Below, in pieces: positions 57,690 through 64,000 of a DNA stretch of 64,000 nt (positions within the stretch are counted from its first letter, which is position 1; every line of letters starts with the position of its first letter). A program made the translations under genes and the position numbers. The notes beneath the pieces were generated by a model that worked only from the letters and a program-made list of their open reading frames with translations, was not told where the DNA came from and did not search any database. This stretch comes from Megalonaias nervosa (taxonomy: Eukaryota; Mollusca; Bivalvia; Unionida; Unionidae): positions 1 to 64,000 of the forward strand of contig JAECUM010004331.1 of assembly GCA_016617855.1 (NCBI GenBank). Reading direction: 5' to 3'.

Positions 57690-58230
57690 TCCATTATGTT
57701 GCTCTGGGGTTCAGCCTACAAACAGCTGCTAGAAGGCAGGCTGCTTATCAGGCATTACAGGCAGGGCAGCAAGTACTTGCAGAAGGTAAAGAGTTAATAA
57801 TCGTTATGGTTTTATTGCAGTGGCATCAAGTTATTATTCAGATAATAATTCAAGTTATGCATTTGCTTTTAACAGCCCTATATCTAGCGGGTTGGACTGG
57901 ATCACAGATGGAGAAATATCAAACTTTTGGATTAAAATACAGTGTCCAGCTGCCGTAGCAATATGGAAATTTCAATTACGAGGTCAAATAAATGCTAATA
58001 TTGGATACATTTATGACTGGAAATTAGAAGGATCTAATGATAATACAACATGGGATGAGCTGTACAGGGGATTGGGGTATGATTTTACTACTTCTCAGGA
58101 TCGTATTACTACTATTTCTCAGCAATATACACTTGATCCTGAAAAAACCACAAACAAGTACTCATATATTTCTGGATTTATGTTTTCAGAGCAGTAGGTC
58201 CTTTCCCAGGTTTGTCGATGTTTCAGATAT
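57690..58230 (+). pseudogene. Polinton fibre-like protein, C-terminal F5/8-type-C-like domain
   Basis: The frame 57820-58197 (125 codons) has SSYAFAFNSPISSGLDWITD, GEISNFWIKIQCPAAVAIW and YIYDWKLEGSNDNTTWDELY, the W.LEGS.D...W..L pattern of discoidin (F5/8 type C, galactose-binding-like) domains. Upstream (57700-57790) another frame is alanine/glutamine-rich. A likely role is binding of host surface sugars by the fibre tip. The part links to 50920-52812 and is separated from it by the second piggyBac and its inserts. Confidence 0.7.
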
Positions 58231-58299
58231 ATACACTTGATGACCTAGTACAGGTCTGGCATACTAGCATGCAGTGATTTTAATGTGATTGTAATCTAT

Positions 58300-59140
58300 T
58301 ATGTCTATTGATCCTCCATCGATCAGGGTTGCGAAAGAGTTTTATAATTTTATACTAAACCCGAAAAAGGAGATCGAAATAGCTATGTTGATCAGCTAGA
58401 CCTAGAGAATGTGAAAGAAGCAAGAGCAATAAATATAATTGCTCGAATGAAAATATCAACTTTATGTTCCCCCAGTTTAACTGAGAACAGCAACAATTTT
58501 GCTAGGGTTTCAGGAATGAGAGGTCCTCAACTGAAATACGCTATCAGAGACTTTGATATAATTAGTAAATACTGTCCTGTAAGCGACTGTAAGGAATGAC
58601 GATTAAAAGTTGAAAAATATTTGATAAATACACTGCTCAAGCTAAATAAAGAAAATGTTTTGACTACTGATAAATCTAACCTTGTAAAAACAAAATTTCA
58701 TGGCAGTAAGAAACCAGAGCAAGAGCAAGTAAAGAAGATTCATGATGAGCTTGACAAACAAGCTGAAACAAGGAAACACAAGTTTTTAAAAAATCGTAAG
58801 CTCAAGGACACATTTGCTAAACATCTAGTATTTCATGTACTCGGTATGGACTATTATGATAAAAAGATGCTGTTAGAAATAGTAGATAACAGTACCGACA
58901 CTAACCTGCTAACAACAGCGTATCTAGTTCTGATAGACTCTCTCACCGGCGATAAAGAAAAGTATAACGTAAATCACATTAAAGCTGCACTAAATGCAGT
59001 ATCAGAAATTGAGTCTAGAATTGAGTTATATGATGATGTCGAATAAGATATATTTTCTCATGAGCTTGACAATATTATAACTATGAAACCTGGAATCGAC
59101 AAAGATTATGAAATACATAATAGTTCTAAAAAATTGCATT
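58300..59140 (+). pseudogene. Polinton-region unknown protein, long helical, near intact
   Basis: Starts MSIDPPSIRVAKEFYNFILN (58301), shifts at about 58375, runs KEARAINIIARMKISTL to CPVSDCKE and a stop at about 58597. It continues in the same frame as 58621-59046 (141 codons), with KKIHDELDKQAETRKHKFLK, KHLVFHVLGMDYYDKKMLLE and HIKAALNAVSEIESRIELYD. The last part is strongly charged and helical. No family was recognised. If one gene, it would encode about 250 residues and is among the best preserved in the element. Confidence 0.5.
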
Positions 59141-59189
59141 AAAAAACAATACAAAAGAAGCTGGAAAGTTACTGACAGAAAACAAATAC

Positions 59190-59562
59190 AGAAATAACAA
59201 AGAGCTGATTGCTGGGTACCTAAACCTACCCGCCATAGATGTTTTGGAACAGCATATGCAATTTTCAGGCAGCATCTGGTACTTAAAAATTCTAAATTGG
59301 GTCAGTTATCTTATATTGTTAGTTATATCGACAAAACAGAAGATATTTATCATGATAGAATTCATGATATTACTGAAATACCAACACATTTTGACCCTCC
59401 CTTTTCATCCCCAGTTTTACCAGATATAAAATATGATGATATCTCATCTGAAGTGTATGATATGTACAGAGAGTTTCTTGCCAATCCTGTCAATAAAAAA
59501 TTTAGTGCTCTGATTGATAAAGTTTCCGCCAAAAACAATTTTTTACTATGGCTATTGAAATA
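59190..59562 (+). pseudogene. Polinton-region unknown protein, degraded
   Basis: The frame 59297-59562 reads KLGQLSYIVSYIDKTEDIYH, IPTHFDPPFSSPVLPDIKYD and VYDMYREFLANPVNKKFSAL; upstream pieces (NKELIAGYLNLPAID) are in another frame. The composition is protein-like. No family was recognised. Confidence 0.45.
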
Positions 59563-59582
59563 ATTATAGAACCAGTTTTATA

Positions 59583-59840
59583 ATGACGAAAAAAAATATT
59601 CATATTTCATCTGGTCTCCAAGAAAACGATAATAACGAGCTGATTGAACACTATAAATATTACCATAAAAAACTTTACTGTATCAGATGCGCCAGAAAAT
59701 ATTACAGCAGAATAATAAGCACTGAATTATATTCCAATATTACTTACAAAAGCTGGAATTGCTACACCCAGCGGAACCGCAAACCCATTATTGTTAATTG
59801 TGTTGGGGATAGGTATTTTTTTTGTCAACAATAAATAAAA
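59583..59840 (+). pseudogene. Small membrane protein remnant, Polinton region
   Basis: A short frame starts MTKKNIHISSGLQENDNNEL. In a second frame FTVSDAPENITAE is followed, beyond two stops, by AGIATPSGTANPLLLIVLGI and GIFFVNNK, a single C-terminal membrane-spanning segment of about 17 residues. Small tail-anchored proteins are common in Polintons but their role is unknown. Frames are mixed, so the reading is tentative. Confidence 0.4.
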
Positions 59841-60148
59841 AGATCAAGTCAAAATAAGAGAACAAAAAAACTTCATGTAAAACGGCAATAGTGACTTGTA
59901 ATAAAATTCTTAATCAACTGTGAGCTTATCTCAGAGGTGAAAAGTTTATAATGCTAAATCTGATACAGGAACTGCGAGTCAAAGATGATATGCTTGTAGA
60001 TATGATACTGAACAGAGTTGCAAAATACAAAAAAAACAATACTCAGTAAATTTTATGTAAAATTGCTAGTGATTTCATTTCAAAACATAAGGATAACAAA
60101 AATTTTCTGTGAATATAAGAATAGTAAAAATTGTGTGAAATACGAAAT

Positions 60149-60580
60149 ATGGAAGATATTACAGTGGAAGATACCACATTAAAGATGAAAAGAATTCTTT
60201 TCCAAGGTAAGCATATGACGATTATGCTTGACAATGAAAAGTAGAGCACATATTTCAAAAACAGCAATAAAATAAAATGGTCTCTGATTCGCACAGAAAA
60301 TTTAGATTATTTTAGTAAGCATACCTGGGTCACAGACCCACTTTCTGATGCTGCTGACTCAATATCACAAGACAAATATACAAAAGTCACAATCAATGAA
60401 GAATTGAAGAAGTGTTATGTCGATAAATCCATAGTCTCACATGGAAATTTCATCAAAATGCTAGAACTTGATTCTCTCATTAGTGGTAAGGTTAATCTGT
60501 ACTTGTTTCATCATGATGATGAAAGTTATATAATAGCAAAAGCTGAAATTCTAAAAATATCTCAACAGGTGTCCATGTAA
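60149..60580 (+). pseudogene. Polinton-region 143-residue unknown protein with one in-frame TAG
   Basis: From the ATG at 60149 a single frame of 144 codons runs to TAA at 60578-60580, broken only by TAG at 60242-60244 (codon 32). It begins MEDITVEDTTLKMKRILFQG and includes KHTWVTDPLSDAADSISQDK and SGKVNLYLFHHDDESYIIAK. The mixed strand and helix composition suggests a small globular protein. No family was recognised. It is the last coding-like region on the right side of the Polinton. Confidence 0.55.
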
Positions 60581-60825
60581 AAATATCATCAAGACTCTCC
60601 ATTGTGAATTAGTCACTGGCAAATGATGTAAAATTTGAGACCATCCATGGAGTGTGTGTGTAAATTATTGATTATTTTATAAAATCCCAGTGATATATAT
60701 TAATAGTGCATTAATAGCTGCCAGACATGTGATATGTGGAAAATCCCACTGAGTTATTAATAACAGATTGAAATTTTGTGTGAAATATATAAAAATCGCT
60801 AGCAATTTCAAGTAAAAACTGCCGT

Positions 60826-61058
60826 AGTAGACTATAATGGGGTGTTTTCCTGCCAAACCCTATTTTGCATGACAACTATGATGATCCAATGACAGGTCCT
60901 AGAGCTAGGTAATCAATAATGAAATAGATTTTGTTGCCTCAACAAAATTATTTTCATATTTGTTTAGAATAACAGGGGGGCCTGGGAGTGGGGTGATTAT
61001 GCTTTCGTCTAATACAAAACAGGGTTTGGGCATGAAACCCCCATTATAGTCAACTACT
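60826..61058. mobile_element. 233-bp inverted repeat: MITE or Polinton terminus
   Basis: The left arm AGTAGACTATAATGGGGTGT and the reverse complement of the right arm, AGTAGTTGACTATAATGGGG, continue to match through CCAAACCCT.TTTTG, about 45 bp. The ends are AGTAG...CTACT. Polintons begin with AG and end with CT, and this lies just beyond the last Polinton ORF, so it could be the right terminal repeat in inverted duplicate. No flanking duplication was found; a MITE is the alternative. Confidence 0.6.
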
Positions 61059-61194
61059 TATTTATACACAGCATTTGCTTTAATCTGTTTAACTTTCACT
61101 GAAAGGTCGTAGAGTCAAGTCCACACGTTCTAAATGCTATATTAAATCACTGCTGAACTCCTCTTTCAAAATTGTAAAGCATTACAGTGGCACT

Positions 61195-62544
61195 CATGAA
61201 CGCCCCCCCACCACCACCAGCGGCCACCCACTCTTTACGGCCAGAATCCCTTTGCATTAACAAGTTTGTGTTCAAAAGTATTCCTCAAGAAAGGTCACCC
61301 CTCTAATGCAACCAGTGGCCAACAGATTAGTGCACAATTGTAAAATTTACCCCTCACAAGCAGCCACATTATTAATATGCATCCAGAACCAATATATATT
61401 TAATTACAGTGAGGCAAGTAATCCGATTTCCTGATGTCTGTTTCCAGATGTCAGGTTTTCGTTACTGAAAGAAGTGTTGGCTAAAGACAACTAATTTAAA
61501 GTACATGTACCACTAAGGTTATTATTATATCATTAACGCTGACATTTGCAGGACATGGGGTCGGCAGAGTTTTGATAGAGCTTTGGGCTTCACACAGTGG
61601 GTTTTTTTTTTTTTTTAAACAGACGATTACGACCGGATGTTTTTAATTGTCAAGATCATAACATGGTCAGATAGAAATGGGGTCAGCAGTGTTTTAATAG
61701 AGCTTTGTGCTTCACACAGTGGATTTATAAAATATTTTTTTTTATTTTTTTAAATTGATTACAACCGACATTATTGTCAAAATTGTAATATGGTCAGATA
61801 GGTTAAAAATAGATTTTGTGGATTAACACAAACGCACGCACACACAGAAACAATTAACATTGAGCAAAACAGGGTGCCAGACAAAGACTGAAAAATCATG
61901 TGACAGTTCCTGTATCACTTGCTGTATAACAAGGCATTTCGTTTACAAATGTTTCATCAGCAAAATTAAATTGCAATACTGTATGAAGCAACATAAGAAT
62001 AAATCATTACAAAACTTTAACATGTCATCACATAAATGAAGAAATAATACTTTAGAAGTAAAAGTTATTTGACCTGACGACATTGGGGAGAGTTCACTTG
62101 CCGAAAAATTTTATGTTGGGAAGACTCAAATAAACACGATCGTAAAAATAAGGAGAATATTCTGTAGCAGTGCAAAAATGAGCAAATGGAAAGAGAATTA
62201 TTTTAAATATGAAACAACATATGTGCCAAGATTTAAATAACGTTTTTGAATGGTTTTGTAATGTGCATGCCAACAACACCCACTCACATTTCATGCCTAA
62301 AAACAAGAACTATTAATTTATGTTACCTTGAAATAACTTTTTTTAAGACAAGAAGAACATTTTAATAATTAATGCTACTTTTAAATGAAGATATTAACCG
62401 TTTTAAGTTATTTGTAGCTTTCCTACTACATACACATATACATACACATCTCGCAAATATTGTCCCTCTCTGGAAAGGCCACCCGTCTTAACAAAGCCAC
62501 TTTCTTGGTGCTGAAGGGGTGGCCGTTTATGAAGGGGACAACTG
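61195..62544. mobile_element. Tigger/pogo-type non-autonomous transposon (CCCCTC family), copy 2
   Basis: The same family as 31307-32570 in the same orientation, sharing AGTTTGTGTTCAAAAGTA, CCCCTCACAAGC.GCCAC and CTCTGGAAAGGCCACCCGTC. TA flanks are at 61193-61194 and 62545-62546. It contains a duplicated block (GGGGTC.GCAGTGTTTTGATAGAGCTTTG-like text at about 61557 and 61678), not present in copy 1. Confidence 0.88.
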
Positions 62545-62546
62545 TA

Positions 62547-64000
62547 TTGATTTGTTCTTTTCCTCATGCAACATCTTCAATTTAACAAAATCCCTCTTCT
62601 CTAACATTTTTCAGTCACATAACATCCACGAGTCACATCAATAAAGTCAGGTTCACTTAATATTCAGCACCATATTTTTTTTTCAATGTAGACTGCTCTG
62701 CTAGTTAACAAGGGTTTTGGAAATTTCTTAGAAATTGTCAAGGAATGTCTAATTTTGTAATTTATGTACAATATTGATGCACTAATGACCCAATACGCAA
62801 GGAATATTCAGATTTTGTGATGTTATCAAAATCTGTCCATTAAGTTATATACCCCTGTCAAAAATATAAGATCAGTATATAGAGGTCTATAATGGATAAA
62901 TGCACAGCTTGCAATAGTTACACGACACAAGCCTTGAACTGTACATGTTATTCTGTGCTTCACTTGATCTTGACGTTGCCAGATATAATATTTGATCTGA
63001 ACTTGAAAACTAGTGGAGGGGGGGACATCAACTAAACAGGTACCCCATAGCTAATTTTATTACCCAGGCAATTATTATTAATGGGCAGGTACCCATGTAC
63101 CCATAGACAACTTTACTTACCTGCATGAAAATCATCTACTTGCTATACTTCAACTGAAAACTATAAACTTTGTGGACAAAGCGATGCCTGTGATCCATGA
63201 ACTGGGAATCAAATTGCCAAGTGATCTCTTGTCTTTAAGAAGGAAGGGTTTCTACTGGCAGTACAAGGAAAAAAATACCATTTTTAAGGTGGCCTACCTC
63301 AAATCCTGTTTTATATCTGAAATCTACCACTTTAAAAGATTAACAGATCTTTTTTCATTTGTTTTTTTTTTAATTGAAAAGTAAAAGAATAAAAAACAGT
63401 TTTACATGTTCTATCCACACATTCCAGATACCAGCCATAACCAGTCTACCAAGGACCAGAACTATTCCAGCAGTTGTTGCCACTGGTACAGTGATGCATG
63501 ACTGAGTAATTGGAATTAGGCGCACACATGTGCATGACAAGCCATTGATTATTTTATTGTTTTAATCTGATGAGTTTTGGCTAAATGTGGGATATCTTTT
63601 TAGGTGTTCTATGTAATAAAAGAATCAAAGGTGGTCCATGGGGGCCTTTCAATCGCTGATTAAAAATTGGCCATCCTTTGGTGGTAGAATAATAAAAAGG
63701 AAAGACCAACCTAAAAATGATTTTGGCAGAAACACTTAGTAAGCATTTAGATTTTTTCTGTCTTGTTTAATTGCTACTGCAATGTTCAAGATGTTTCGAG
63801 TTAAAAGTTTCATGAATAATAATTTACCTTTCTCTTGCCTGTGCTTACACTAGTGTTATGTAACACTGGTTAAAAGTACTAAGTGGTGCCAATGAACAAC
63901 ATTAACTGTGTAATGAGAAACTATACAAAGACAATCTAAGCCTCAGATGCTAATGAACATCAACAATGTTGATCCAGTTAGCAAGGACAGTGCAACTGGA
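62547..64000. other. Unassigned non-coding sequence
   Basis: No gene was recognised. A good donor-like site (CATGCAG|GTAAGTAAAG on the minus strand at about 63121) is noted but has no open frame upstream. A short inverted repeat occurs at about 63597-63715 (CTTTTTAGGTG and its reverse). Confidence 0.45.

Noticed and set aside
63122..63380. Strong minus-strand donor CAG|GTAAGT at about 63121
   Set aside because: All three frames upstream of it have stops within a short distance and no acceptor-plus-ORF could be paired; at best a non-coding exon.
1..64000. CRISPR array, bacterial operon or prophage
   Set aside because: Spliced exons, SINEs, LTRs and microsatellites show a eukaryotic nuclear sequence; no spaced direct-repeat array of CRISPR type is present.

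Overview
The window is eukaryotic, AT-rich and almost entirely non-genic. The only host coding sequence I can support is two minus-strand exons of an RNA-binding protein of the A1CF/RBM46/RBM47 family (35832-36012 and 28628-28728). They join in phase across a 7.1 kb intron and encode the third RRM. The tRNA-derived SINEs with a long conserved body, the Maverick/Polinton content and the many cut-and-paste transposons suggest a lophotrochozoan, most likely a mollusc. That is inference from element types, not a species call.

Layout. 1-13.2 kb: a SINE fragment, degenerate satellite-like repeats, a 1.7 kb Tigger/pogo-type non-autonomous element with a Mutator-like hairpin MITE inside it, and unassigned sequence. 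13.2-18.6 kb: hAT elements, one nested in another and one carrying a hairpin MITE. 19.3-22.6 kb: a nearly complete pogo element with matching terminal repeats, TA flanks and a lightly damaged transposase. 23-24.1 kb: a SINE with stacked tandem duplications. 25.1-28.4 kb: a LINE reverse transcriptase split by a Tigger-like transposon, itself split by an LTR. 28.6-36 kb: the host exons, with a solo LTR (4-bp target duplication), another Tigger-like element and a second LTR family in the intron. 37.1-39.2 kb: another Tigger-like element.

39.7-60.6 kb is the most interesting part: an old, heavily mutated Maverick/Polinton (adintovirus-type endogenous DNA virus). Its minus strand carries remnants of DNA polymerase B, a chromodomain integrase, a phospholipase-A2-like domain, a zinc-ribbon protein, an adenain-like protease, a hydrophobic small virion protein, the major capsid protein, the penton-like minor capsid protein, a conserved unknown protein and the start of the packaging ATPase. 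A fibre-like gene and several unknown ORFs lie on the plus strand, divergent from the ATPase across a short spacer with three copies of a 24-bp repeat. A broken HNH endonuclease gene with a NUMOD4-like front end sits between polymerase and integrase.

The Polinton has been used as a landing pad. It carries a SINE with a 15-bp target duplication inside the polymerase, a TTAA-flanked piggyBac element, a 927-bp solo LTR with a 4-bp duplication inside the fibre gene, and a second piggyBac remnant. That remnant is split by a 3.8 kb foldback element that holds two SINEs of different families. The nesting gives a relative order of events. Past the Polinton, 60.8-62.5 kb holds a 233-bp inverted repeat and another Tigger-like element; the last 1.4 kb is unassigned. 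Reading frames in the Polinton are interrupted repeatedly, so no functional virus is implied.
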